Assembly (NCBI GenBank): GCA_026225945.1
Contig: JAMJFZ010001228.1
Coordinates: 479,001 to 543,000, forward strand
Origin: Cricetomys ansorgei
Taxonomy: Eukaryota > Chordata > Mammalia > Rodentia > Nesomyidae
DNA length: 64,000 bases
Direction of reading: 5' to 3'
Shown here: positions 1-10,744 of the stretch, one piece after another
How the letters are laid out: every line of letters starts with the position of its first letter
How positions within the stretch are numbered: position 1 is the stretch's first letter
Notes under the pieces: model-generated
What the model saw: only the letters and a program-made list of their open reading frames with translations
Told to the model about the DNA's origin: nothing
The model's database searches: none
Made by a program: the position numbers and the translations under genes

Positions 1-479
1 GTGTAGGGCAGCTCTTGCTGTTATGAACCTGGTGTTTGGATCTGGGCAATAGAACATTATTGGTGATTTTTGTTATAAACTGTTTGTGTGTGTGAGAGAG
101 AGACAGAGACAGATTTTTCTAGAATCTAGAATTGGGACACTGCCTTATATTCAAGAAGTTCATTGCCCAGTAGCAGAACATACAAAGAAACTGTGTTGTA
201 CTGTAATAGATGTCACAGTTGGAGGCATGTTGACAGTATACAGGGTATCCTGACAGCAGCTGGAAGCCAGAAACACATATGGTCTGGAACTAATTCTCAG
301 AGGACTGTTCCAAATTGGATTTTGAAGGCTGAATATGCATTTACTAACTGAATAAGATGGGGTATAGGAAGGGGACTTTCATGGGATCATTTTAGGAAAA
401 AGGAATACAGCCTGTACAGTGATTTGTTAAAGAGGGATACAGGTGGTAGTCTAGATTTTTCTTTCTTTTTATAGGATAG
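1..479. other. Intron, no recognised element
   Basis: Unique-looking sequence with a short TG/GA run near 84-114. The frame open at 163-351 has no family match. Confidence 0.5.
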
Positions 480-499
480 CCATTTACATTTATTTATTA

Positions 500-548
<49 letters not shown>

Positions 549-690
549 ATCCATTCCATAGGGTGTGTTTAGAGTCCCATGGTCAGCTCTGTGGAGCTAA
601 GTCTTTCCACCATGTAGGTTCCAAGGATTGAACTCAGGTCATCAAAGTTGGTGGGAATCTCCTTTACCCACTAAGTCATCTCGCCAGCCC
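480..690 (-). mobile_element. B2/B3-type SINE with (TG)n
   Basis: It ends with the reversed tRNA-derived head 'ctaagtcatctcgccagccc', with 'ggattgaactcaggtcatca' inside. A (TG)n run fills 501-546. Confidence 0.85.
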
Positions 691-942
691 ACAGATGTTT
701 GCTAAGAATATTACTGTTTTATTTATTTTTTTAAGAAACACTTTATGATAGTTCAGCCCCTGTAGATCACACTGTATTTGCACTCATTACTTTTCTAGTC
801 ATGTCTGATCAATGCTAAGCATTAATGATGGCACTCTCAAATGATACAACTGAATATCAGGTACTAACAGGGATAGAATGATGAGATGCCTGATTTTTTT
901 TTCTAAGTTTGTACTGAAGAACTATCTGCCCCCCCCCCGCCA

Positions 943-1118
943 TGTGTGTGTGTGTGTGTGTGCGTGCATGTGTGTGTGTGTGTGTGTTTGCCTGAGACAG
1001 AGTCTATCTATCTTGCTTAGGTCAGCCTTCACCTTCCTATGTAGTCCTATTGGCCTCAAACTTGCTAATCCTCCTGCCATAGCCTCTTAAGTTCTGGGAT
1101 TACTATTACTGTGTATTT
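943..1118 (-). mobile_element. (TG)n and degraded B1
   Basis: (TG)n at 943-988, then 'gagacagagtctatctatct', 'ggcctcaaacttgctaatcc' and 'ttctgggattac', a reversed, diverged B1. Confidence 0.65.
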
Positions 1119-1617
1119 TAGAAATATAAGTTAGGCACAAGATTCATTTATCAACACATGATCTGCTGAGTTGTTAGCTCCAGTTGATGTACTAAAAAAC
1201 TAAGGCACAGAGGTGAACTGATTCAGCTATGCTTACCAGTGGAAGTGCTGGAAGCTGCATCCATCTGCTTGCAGAGCCTGAGCTTAAAGAACTCATAGCT
1301 CAGTGGGCCTCTCGTTTTAGTACCTTTCTAAAACTGCTATTGCAGAACCTTTGCATATATATTTAGGATTGCTGTCATGCCTGATGTACATCTCAAACGT
1401 TTTTACTTATAATGTTTATTCATTCTTCATGTCCTGGTTTTTAGATTCTTTATCAGACTCTTCTTAGTCCTCAGCATCTAATTGATGTCCCCAGCTATAT
1501 TTACAGAATATCTCTTGTATGACACTCTCAAGTAGTTATTTTTTATGCAGTAGGATACATAATCTCATGCTCTTTCCTTACTAACATTTTGATTTTCTTT
1601 GTTTTAAATTATATCAG

Positions 1618-1800
1618 AGGGCTGATGAGATGGCTCTATAGGTAAAAGTGCTGACCACCAAGCCTGATGAACCTTAGTTCAATCCCCAGGACCCACATGG
1701 TGGAAGAAGAGAATCTGCTCTATGAAGTTGTTCTGTGACCTCCACACGTGTGCCTCCTGCCCTCATATACATGTACTACACACACAAAATAGTTTTTAAA
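1618..1800 (+). mobile_element. B3-type SINE
   Basis: Starts 'gggctgatgagatggctcta'; 'caatccccaggacccacatg' and 'gtgacctccacacgtgtgcc' follow in order. Confidence 0.85.
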
Positions 1801-1871
1801 GGTATATCATAGACTCTTCTTTAAATTTATGTCTTGCTTCATTTAGGAATTTCTTTTTAGGATGAGATCAC

Positions 1872-1962
1872 TCAAACTGTAGCTTTTATTTCATTTATTT
1901 GAGGGAGGGCACACACACATGTGCTTGTGGAAGTCTGAGAACAACTTTTAAGAGTCATTTCT
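1872..1962 (-). mobile_element. B3-type SINE fragment
   Basis: 'gagggagggcacacacacat' and 'agtctgagaacaacttttaa' are the reversed 3' half of a B3-type SINE. It abuts the LTR at 1966. Confidence 0.55.
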
Positions 1963-1965
1963 CTT

Positions 1966-2308
1966 CTGGAACCTCAATTGAGAATATGTTTGCACCAGAT
2001 TGGTCTGTATGCAAGTATGTGAGACATTTTCTTGATTAATAATGATATGGGAGGGCCCCCACTGTGAGTGTTGATGCCCTTTAGCAGCTGGTCCTGAGTT
2101 GTGTAAGGTAGCTAAGCAAGCCACCGGAAACAAGCCAGTGGGCAGCACTCCTCCATGGCCTCTGCTTCAGTTCCTGCAGCCAGCTTCTTTCCTTGACTTC
2201 TCTTAGTGATGACTTTGACCTTGAAATATAAGATGAAACAAAGAGTTTCATTCCCAAATATCTTTCAGCTGTAGTGTTTATCACAGCAATAAAAGCAAAC
2301 TACTGCAG
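1966..2308 (+). mobile_element. MTD-type MaLR LTR (5' truncated)
   Basis: Landmarks are cctcaattgagaatatg, cattttcttgattaat, 'gggcagcactcctccatggc', 'cctctgcttcagttcctgca' and a 3' end with 'tatcacagcaataaaagc'. Confidence 0.85.
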
Positions 2309-2309
2309 C

Positions 2310-3832
2310 CATCTTGCTGTCCCTAGGAATGTTTGAATGAAAACCCTTTAAAGTCCAAATTTTCAGGTCTAGAAACAGTTCATTATCATTTTCAGGATGT
2401 AATCGAACTGAATAATCCAGAGAGAACTTAGCTAACAAATACCATAAGGTCATTTCACATTTTTGTAAATTCCTGTGTTTTAAACTTGTGGTAGAATGGA
2501 TCAATTTTCAGAATATGAAACTAAATATGTATCTGAAGGTGACAGCCAATGTGTAATAACTCAGACTTGTAGTCCTGGATACGGATCTCATTAAGTTGTC
2601 AGAAGAACCAGTGGCAGAATGATGACAGCCAAAGGGAAAATGTATATATGAACTTGAAGTTGCCAATTGGACCAAGGAGTTCTGAATCTAATGTTTTTGT
2701 CTGGGTGTCCTCTTTCAAAGATTTGTATGTAATTATTTACAGAATATCTGCCATATCTTGGGAACTGGGTTACCATTATAATTATTAACATATTCAATTT
2801 TACACTCCTACTTGCTTTCTTCAACTCTGAGTTTTGTTTTTCTTGGAGATGGTATGGAGTCTGGGCTGAGACTCTCTTGTTCTTTATGTCTGCTCAAACT
2901 CCAAGTGCTTCTAAATGGCACCGAGGAGCTTTGAATCCCAGCTCCCTCTCTGCACAAATGTATGTGTGTGTACAGGCACACTCACATGAATGCCTGTGTG
3001 TCTGTGTGTACACACTCAAGACCCAACACATCTTAATAGATTCCTATTTGACAACTTTTGTTGGCCATTAAGATATTATTTAAAAGAAAGACCCTTGTAA
3101 CACATCAGTCAGGTGCCTGACATGTCCACATTAGGCTTTTAGCACTGGGTCTGGTCACCCTCAATCCTGCATATCCTCCTTAGAAGGACTAGTTAACATT
3201 TCTTGAAACAGATTCACATAGAGCAGGCAGGTAACCCACTCCAGTGTGAGGGGTTGATTGCAAAGTAGTATATGCCTTGTAACTAAGAGGAAAGCTGCTT
3301 CTTGGTTTCATCCAGTTATTGCCAACTCATATGATCCATCCAACTTTGCGAGATTTCTCAGTTTTTTTCCTAAGAATTTTCATGACATATTCTGATCTTT
3401 TTTATATTCAGATTTTTAAATGTTAACAATTAGTGTGAATTCCAAAATCACACTCGGATCTAAGCAACTCCCATTGTGAGACACATGGGTCCTTTGCACA
3501 TTCTGCTCTGAGAAAGCAATGTGACTTGCACCTCTAGCTTGCACAGTGCTTCACCAGCCACCACAGTGGCTGTACTGGGGCTCTGATGATACCCAAGGCT
3601 CCTGGGCTGTTTTACAGGAGGTAGGAATGTAAGCTCTGCGTATCATTTCAGCTCCTTTACTCTTTGGAGGCACAAAGCCTTTCATTACACTTAAAACCAA
3701 AAATTTTTATTTTAAGAAACCCTGCTTTGAATAAATTCATGTAGAAGTAACAAAATTCAATTTGGTTTTAAGAACTGAGCCTATTTGTTGGTTGGAAATG
3801 ACCATAACTCATCCTTGGCTTTGATTTAGCAG
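2310..3832. other. Intron, no recognised element
   Basis: AT-rich, a few short open frames on both strands, short GT-rich words near 2958-3010. I saw no upstream Zranb3 exon here. Confidence 0.5.
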
Positions 3833-4075
3833 TGCTTGTGTGCGTGTGCGCGCATGTGTGTGTGTATGCGCGCATGCGTGTGTGTGTGTGGGCGTGCACA
3901 TGTGTATGGGGAGATCCCTTTCACTTCTTGAAGTTAGAGTCATTGCATGTATTTGCATTTTTGGTAGGGATGTCCTAGTACACACCCTGTAGACCAGGCT
4001 GGCTTTGAACTCAGAGATCCACTTACCGTTGCCTTCAAAGTGCTGGAATTAAAGGTGTGCACCACCAGGTCCAGC
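3833..4075 (-). mobile_element. Alternating TG/CG tract and partial B1
   Basis: 3833-3908 is a (TG)n tract with several CGCG steps. 3985-4074 is a reversed B1 fragment ('aaagtgctggaattaaaggt'). Confidence 0.7.
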
Positions 4076-4374
4076 TATTCGAATCTCCTGTAGACACAAC
4101 AACATTTAAGATATAGAAGTTCATGATTTTGTAGATGAATGAGTCTGGAACTTTCCCCTCTAAGATCGAAGTACTTGATTATCTCCAAGTTAAATGTTCT
4201 CAACCTAATAATCTGTCTGATAGATTTTTTGTAGAAAAATAGGAAGAAGAATAGTAATAGCTGGCCATGAAAAGTAAAGATTGTTGTTTTGGAATATTTG
4301 GATGTTGCTTTAAAATGATTTACATATATGAAACAGAATAGAAGTAATAGTGAACATTCTTTTTTGTGTGTCTA

Positions 4375-4489
4375 TTTTTGTTTTTATGAGAACTCACTCT
4401 GTAGATCAGGCTCACCTTGAACTCACAGAGATTCACCTGCCTCTGCCTCCCAAGTGCTGGGATTAAAGGAGTGCATCACTACACCTGGC
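4375..4489 (-). mobile_element. B1 SINE
   Basis: Reversed B1: 'cacctgcctctgcctcccaa', 'gtgctgggattaaagg'. Confidence 0.88.
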
Positions 4490-4696
4490 CTAATAGTGAG
4501 CATTCTTATACCTGTCTTGACCCTCACTCAGCAACATTCCAACCCAGTAGACTCACCACCTCTCGTTTTTTTGCCTATCGCTGATGCTTTTCCAAATCAC
4601 ATCTCAGGCTTATATCAATGTGACCTCAAGTGCTTTGATTCCATACTATTTCAATTAGTTTCCTCTGGTGAGAAATTTGTTAAGACTGGTTGAGTA

Positions 4697-4835
4697 GCTG
4701 GGCAGTGGTGGCTACTCGGGAAGCAGAGGCAGATGGATATCTGTGAGTTTGAGGCCAGCCTGATCTATAGAGTGAGTTCCAGAACAATCAGAGTTACAAC
4801 AGGGAAACTCTTGTCGGAAAAAAAAAAAAAAAAAG
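4697..4835 (+). mobile_element. B1 SINE with A tail
   Basis: 'gctgggcagtggtggctact', 'gagtttgaggccagcctgat' and 'cagagttacaacagggaaac', then A16. Confidence 0.9.
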
Positions 4836-5013
4836 ATTGGTTGAGTATAGATTAGAAAAAGATAATGGAAGGAAGTAGTTACAGAAGAGGATTAACATGA
4901 AAGCTATTTGAGAATAGGGTGCATTTACTATAGCTGACTGTGTGTATTAATTATATGAAAGTGTTGCTGTAGATTATTTCTACAGCTTTTTGCAGTGCTT
5001 GGGGACAAATTTT

Positions 5014-5015
<2 letters not shown>

Positions 5016-5064
<49 letters not shown>

Positions 5065-5132
5065 TGCTGGCAATTGAACCCATTGCCCCACACATGCATA
5101 GCAATCACTCTGCCACTGAGCTGTAACCTAAA
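5016..5132 (-). mobile_element. (TG)n and ID/B4-type SINE fragment
   Basis: (TG)n to 5062, then 'gcaattgaacccattgcccc' and 'tctgccactgagctgtaacc', a reversed ID head. Confidence 0.65.
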
Positions 5133-5287
5133 ACCTGGGAACAAGTCCTTACATTGAGTATTAAGGATTTCATTCATAGGAAGGAGAAGGTTGAAAGGCT
5201 CCTAAATGAAGAGAGATGTTGTGACAACTCTCAGTCCTGTTTTGGTTTTATCTTCTCCTCGAAGTGTTTATTATTTGCACAATAATG

Positions 5288-5392
5288 ATACATAAATGGA
5301 TGGGTAGGTTGATGATAGATACGTAGATATAAGAAGATAAATAGAATAGACTGATAGATGATGGATACATAGATATTGATAGATGAATGGTC
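5288..5392. repeat. Degenerate GATA microsatellite
   Basis: Repeated gatagat, tagatag and gatgatag words interrupted by substitutions. Confidence 0.7.
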
Positions 5393-5399
5393 ACTTGTC

Positions 5400-6112
5400 A
5401 TGTGGCATTTAAAATTTTTATATATACTCTCAAGTGAGTGTAAATCAAATCAACATGATTTCTTTAAGTTGTTTTCATTCCCGAAGGCGTGTCACTAGTC
5501 TAGATGAGTCCCCTCTATACTTGACTGCATTGTTACAAGATTTCCTTTTTAAGGAGAATTTATAGATATAGTAAGTGTTGGAAGCAGATAGATTCTTTTG
5601 ATTTTGTTCAGATCTCATTTTTTTAGACCTTTATTTTTTAGATTTTAAATGACAAGAAATGTGACAAAATGGACTTTTTTTTAATCAAAGAAGCAAATAC
5701 TATTCTTAAGGGGAAAAAAAGGATGCTGGTTTCTTCTCTTTGTAGCTTCCTTTGACAGAATAATAGTAATGCATTAATAATAGGACATTACAATGATGTG
5801 ATAATCATTCTTCTCTGGACAATGTATGATTTTTTTTTCTTATTCCTCTGATTTGAGCCTCAGTTTTTACTGGACAATTTGAACACTGTAAATACGAGGA
5901 AAATGTATCAAAACCAGATAAAGAGATTAATTTACTTCTTCGGTGGTAGTACCATATCCCAAAGCATTTTAAGTGTAAGTTTTCATTGAGAACAGAATAA
6001 GGTAGAAGGGTAGCTCAGATAGAATGATTAGGGATTTTTATCTAATGTCTGATATTATCTGATCACAGTCAAAATGATAGATCCAAAGTATCGTTTCTTT
6101 ACATATATGAAT
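5400..6112. other. Intron, AT-rich unique
   Basis: Homopolymer runs but no repeat family or coding match seen. Confidence 0.5.
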
Positions 6113-6600
6113 TTGTTTTCTGTCACTATAATAAAATACTTAAGATAATAACTTTGTTTTTGTCATTGTTGTTGTTACAAGACAGAAGCTTCTCCATGTA
6201 GCTATGGCTCTCCTGGAGCTCTGTAGACCGGGCTGGACTCGAACTTAGAGAACTACCTACCTCTGCCTCCCAATTGCTGGGATTAATGGTGTGTGTCATC
6301 ACCTCCTGGCATAACTTTTAAAGAGAAAAAAGTTACCTTGGTTCACAGTTTTAGATATGTTAGTCCATGATTTGCTGGTGGAAATTCATAGCAAAATAAA
6401 ATGACTTCTCTCATGGTCAGGAAACCAAGAGAAGAGAAGAGAAAGGTCTGGAGTACTAAGGGTTTCACCCCAGTACTCCCCTCTGCCCAGTTCCACTAAC
6501 TTTCCATAGTACCATATCAAAAAGAGGTTGCCTACTGGGAGCAAGCCTGTAACTCATGGGCTTTTAGGCAAACATTTAAGATGCAAACTGTTAAACTGCA
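6113..6600 (-). mobile_element. MaLR-type LTR interrupted by a B1
   Basis: Outer parts read ttctgtcactataataaaata on the left, then 'ttggttcacagttttagata', 'gtaccatatcaaaaagag' and 'catttaagatgcaaac' on the right: a reversed MaLR LTR. The B1 at 6156-6310 splits it. Confidence 0.65.
6156..6310 (-). mobile_element. B1 SINE with 8-bp TSD
   Basis: Reversed B1 ending 'ttgctgggattaatggtgtg'. The exact direct repeat ataacttt lies at 6148-6155 and 6311-6318. Confidence 0.9.
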
Positions 6601-6611
6601 AAATAACACTA

Positions 6612-6775
6612 GTTGGGTGTGTTAATTCTTGTGTTTAATTGTAGCACTTAGAAGGCAGAGAGTGGTGGATCACTTGTGAGCTCAAGGGCAGTGTAGTCTA
6701 CAGCAAGAGTTCCAGGCCAGCTGGGGCTACATAGTGAGACCCTGTCTCAATAGTAATAATAATAATAATAGCATA
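6612..6775 (+). mobile_element. B1-type SINE with (AAT)n tail
   Basis: 'tagcacttagaaggcagaga', 'gaccctgtctcaatag' and a tail of AAT triplets. Confidence 0.8.
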
Positions 6776-7185
6776 AATTACTCCATATCTCAATTTAAAA
6801 ATAAAGCAGTCATGATGTATTAATTTCACATGAAATGATTTTGTTTTATTATTAAGAGATTACACTTCTAAATATTTCATTATTTAATTTTATTATACTA
6901 AATTTTTATTTCCCTTAATATAACTAATTCTGTTATGAGTAGTTCAGAATCCCTCAGGTGCCAAACTCATAAATGACTGGCATGGTGTGTAATGAATGTG
7001 ATAATGTTAGCATCACTTTCCTCTTCCATCAGTAGTTCAGTACCCTTAAGTACTGCATAAGTCACTGACACGGTTTATGATGAACATAATGAGTTTTCTT
7101 TGACATCTAGACAGTTTAATGTCTCTTTTGCTTCTCTGATATACATATCTTAAATACAAGATGTGATAAATGTTATAGATCCAGG

Positions 7186-7446
7186 GCTGGACTGATGACT
7201 TAGCAGTTAAGAGTCCTTGTGGCTGTTGTAGAGGACCTGGGTTTGATTCCCAGCACCCACACAGTGGCTCACAACTGTCCATAAATTCAGCCCCAGAGGA
7301 TCTGATGCCCTCTTCTGGCCTCTTTGTGCATGTGGTGCACATAAATACATACATACATACATACATACATACATACATACATACAAACATAACAGGCAAA
7401 ACACTCAAACACATAAAATAAAAACAAATAAAACTTTAAAAAAAAG
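7186..7446 (+). mobile_element. B2/B4-type SINE with (ATAC)n
   Basis: Starts 'gggctggactgatgacttag', contains 'ttgattcccagcacccacac', has (ATAC)n at 7346-7386 and ends A-rich. Confidence 0.88.
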
Positions 7447-7639
7447 ACAAAACCCTTGTCATTATGCTAGATGCCTGCCCCCACCCCCACCCCAGAACTG
7501 ACAAGCTGATAACAAACATATGGAAATAAAAAAGCTCAACTCTAATTGTAGGCTTTAGCCTACAATTTAAACCTTTTCTCCCTAACTTACTTTTTGTCAG
7601 GGTACTTTATCTTTATTACAGAAACAGAAATAAAAAGAA

Positions 7640-7783
7640 GACCCTCATTTTTTGTTTTGTTTGTTTGTTTGTTTACTGAGACAGGATCTCACTATGTAGT
7701 TCTGGCTATCCTGGAGTTCACTGTGTGGACGAGGCTGCTCCTGAGTGCTGGGATTAAAGGTGTGCACCATCACGCCTGGCAGT
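7640..7783 (-). mobile_element. B1 SINE
   Basis: T-rich tail then 'gagacaggatctcactatgt' and 'gtgctgggattaaaggtgtg'. Lies 380 bp upstream of the 19-nt exon. Confidence 0.9.
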
Positions 7784-8159
7784 TTTTTCTTCTTTAATCC
7801 AGCATTCGTCTCATCTGTAGGAACGGCCAGGCTTTCAGTTTAAGGATGGAGGTGGAAGGCATTCTGGACAATCTCTTGCCCTTTTGCTCAGTCCTCAAGT
7901 GTCTTTGCAGCTCCCTGTGTGGTGAACAGTGGCAACAGCTCTGGAGCACTGATCCTCCCACATAGACGTGTGTCGTTGGCAGCTATAGAGTTGTATAGAG
8001 TCGTACAGTCCAGTGTTCTCATGCACTTACACACACACCTCTCTGGCTTAATCCTTTAGCATTTGTAAAGTGTTCTGTGGTGAGTTACTTAATCAGAACT
8101 CTGATTATGCTTCACATTGATTAAGAAATTAATTTGTTTTTTGTTTTTATTTTTTCCAG

Positions 8160-8178
8160 GTGTATGGTGGCTGATGAA
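8160..8178 (+). CDS. Zranb3: Zranb3 microexon (19 nt): Cys-Met-Val-Ala-Asp-Glu before Walker A
   Basis: A 19-nt exon follows a long pyrimidine tract ending in CAG and is followed by a perfect GTAAGT donor at 8179. It supplies the third base of a split Arg codon and then codons for C-M-V-A-D-E, human residues 55-60. The next exon begins ATG-GGT-CTA-GGG, so motif I (DEMGLGKT) is split between this microexon and 17352. I saw no upstream coding exon (the LLPFQKDGIIFALK segment) in 1-8159, so the preceding exon is off the left edge. Skipping it would shift the frame and remove the start of the ATP-binding loop. Confidence 0.85.
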
Positions 8179-10698
8179 GTAAGTACATTGGAGCATTTTC
8201 TAAAAATACACAACTAGTGTTTACTGTCTTCTGTTCTCTATATTGACTATCTGCCTCTTGTGACCATATTCTTATCTTTGTAGTGGGAGAAAACTTTATG
8301 AACAAAAATCAACTTATTTGTATAATAGCCATTTCCTATAAATATGTATGTGTACAGTACATATAATTGTATATCTATGTGTATGTATGCATAAACTTTC
8401 ATACACACACATACACACAAAAAAACTCAACAAACCAGTTTTGTTCACATAAATTACAAAAGTTAACACTATCCTAGGTCTTCACAAGGAAGTTCTTGGA
8501 AGAGTTCACAGCCATAGTATATTTTTGTATCTTCTGTAACTTCTCCATTGCTGTGATAAAGTATCATAACCAAAGGCACCTTAGAAGACATAGGGGTTTA
8601 TTTGGACTTAGAGTTTCAGAGGGGTAGAGTCCATCATGCCAGGAAAGACATGGTAACAGATAGGAGAGGTATGGTGGTTGAGCAGAAAGCTGGTTAAGTG
8701 ATTACCTTTCATCTACACACAGGAAACAGATACCAGGAAATGAGGCCAGAGTATAAAACCTCAAAGCTGGCCTTAGTGATGTACTTCCTCTAGTAACACT
8801 CCTTCCCAAACAGAACCACCAGTCTATTGTTCAAATATGAGCCTATACTGAGACTTTCTTATTCAAGCCAGCAGATTCGCCTTCACTTTGATGTCATAGG
8901 GATTTGAACATACAGATATATAATGTGTACAAAATTTCTCATGGAGTAAGACAAACATTTGCTCAGTTTTTACCACCCATTAGCTTTTATAATCTCCAAT
9001 GTTCTCAGTGAACATTAGCCAGTTTGCAGAATTTATTATGAACTCTTGACCTGTAAGTCTTTTCCTAACATAAGATGTTTTGTTCTTTCTTATTTACAGT
9101 TTCACAGCACTTTTTATATGTTAACTGATTTGTCTTCTTTTGAACCTTGAAAATTTCTATTTATTTTATATGGATGAGTGTTTCCTGGCATGTATGTTTG
9201 TGTACCAATTTTGTGCCTGGTGCTTGTGGGTGGAAAGGGGGGAAAAGTATGACTTTACAGTGGCAGGAGCTGGAAGCACATTGTACCCACCGTGACGTGC
9301 AGAGACATAAATACATGTCTCCTTTACTTGTGTGTGCTCTGCTATCCTACAGTTCAGGATTGCCCTCCCCCCAGTCAATAAACAATCAAGACAACCCCCT
9401 TCAGAAATGCTACAGACAACAGGATCTAGACAGTTTTCCACTGAGGAGTCTTTCCAGGTGATTCTAATTTGTGTCAGGGTGACAGTTAAAAACTAACCAC
9501 CAAGGTAACCTATTTATATTCTTATACATAAAGAAAACTATATTGTTTGGACCCCCAAAAATCTACCTTGATATGGAATGGTTTTGATACGGTTTATTTT
9601 GAGGCTAAATAAATAAATAAGTCTTTGCAAATATTCTCTAAATGTAGGAAATTTAATTTAACAGGTATTTTTAAAGTATTGATGATTTTCTCTTTCTTTT
9701 ACCAAGGTGTTCAGTTTTTTTTCCTATGCAGCCTCCAATTGGCAAATATTATTGTTTGTAATTTCTCATAACCTTATCTTAGAGCGACGAAATTGATTTT
9801 ACAACCTGATTTCTTTGACAGTCTTGTTTCCATTTCTAGCCTTAAGTTTCCTGGCTTCCTTTGTGCTTTAGCCTTTACATTATGCTGAGCTCACTGGGGT
9901 TTCATTCTAGTCAATCGTGACAGTCTTACAGCTGCTAAGGATACGCTTACATTTTGTTTTCTTGTGGCTTACCCCTTTCTTCTTTCTGGGTTTAAAAAAA
10001 AAACATTTTTTCTTTGAGAATTTCAAACATGTATCCAATGTGTTTTGATCATGTCCACCCACCACATACCTCCTCCAGCACCTCCCAGATAACCCCACAC
10101 ACATGTTCCCTCTGAAACATGTTCCCTTGTGTCTGTCTGGCCTCCAGTTGGCTATATCGACAAGGATGAGCCTCTGTCTCCTGAGTTCTGGAATTATTGG
10201 CGTGTACCACCTTACCCAGTTATACAGTGCTAGAGAAGGAATCCAGGGCTTCCTGCATGCTAGGCAAGCATTCTACCCACTAAGCTACATGCCTCACTCC
10301 TTTTCCCTTGTACCCAACTAAGCAAAGCAATATTTACTCTTTTTTTCTCATCGAGACAGGATCTCACTACCTAGCTCTAGCTGTTCTTGAACTCACTGTG
10401 AAGACCAGGTTGGCCTCAAACTCAGAGATCCAGCTGCTTCTGCCTCTACCTCCCAAGTGCTGAGATTAAAGGCATGCGCAATACACAGCTAATTCTTACT
10501 TTTCATTCAATCCTTTTTCTAGAATTAAAAATAAAAGACTGATTTAATTGTGTATTTGTAAGTCAGGGTATGTACATGCGTGTGCATATTTTCTGGAGGC
10601 CAGAAAATGTCAGATAACCTGCTAAGGCAGCTAAGCCATCTCTCCAGCCCTTTACAGCTTTTTCTTTAACCAAGGCTTCCTTTTTCACGTTGGGGTGT

Positions 10699-10744
<46 letters not shown>

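Noticed and set aside
7046..7414. 122-codon - strand frame
   Set aside because: Reads through a SINE and its (ATAC)n tail.
1..8159. Search for the preceding Zranb3 exon (LLPFQKDGIIFALK region)
   Set aside because: No matching codons with splice sites were found, so that exon is taken to lie left of the window.
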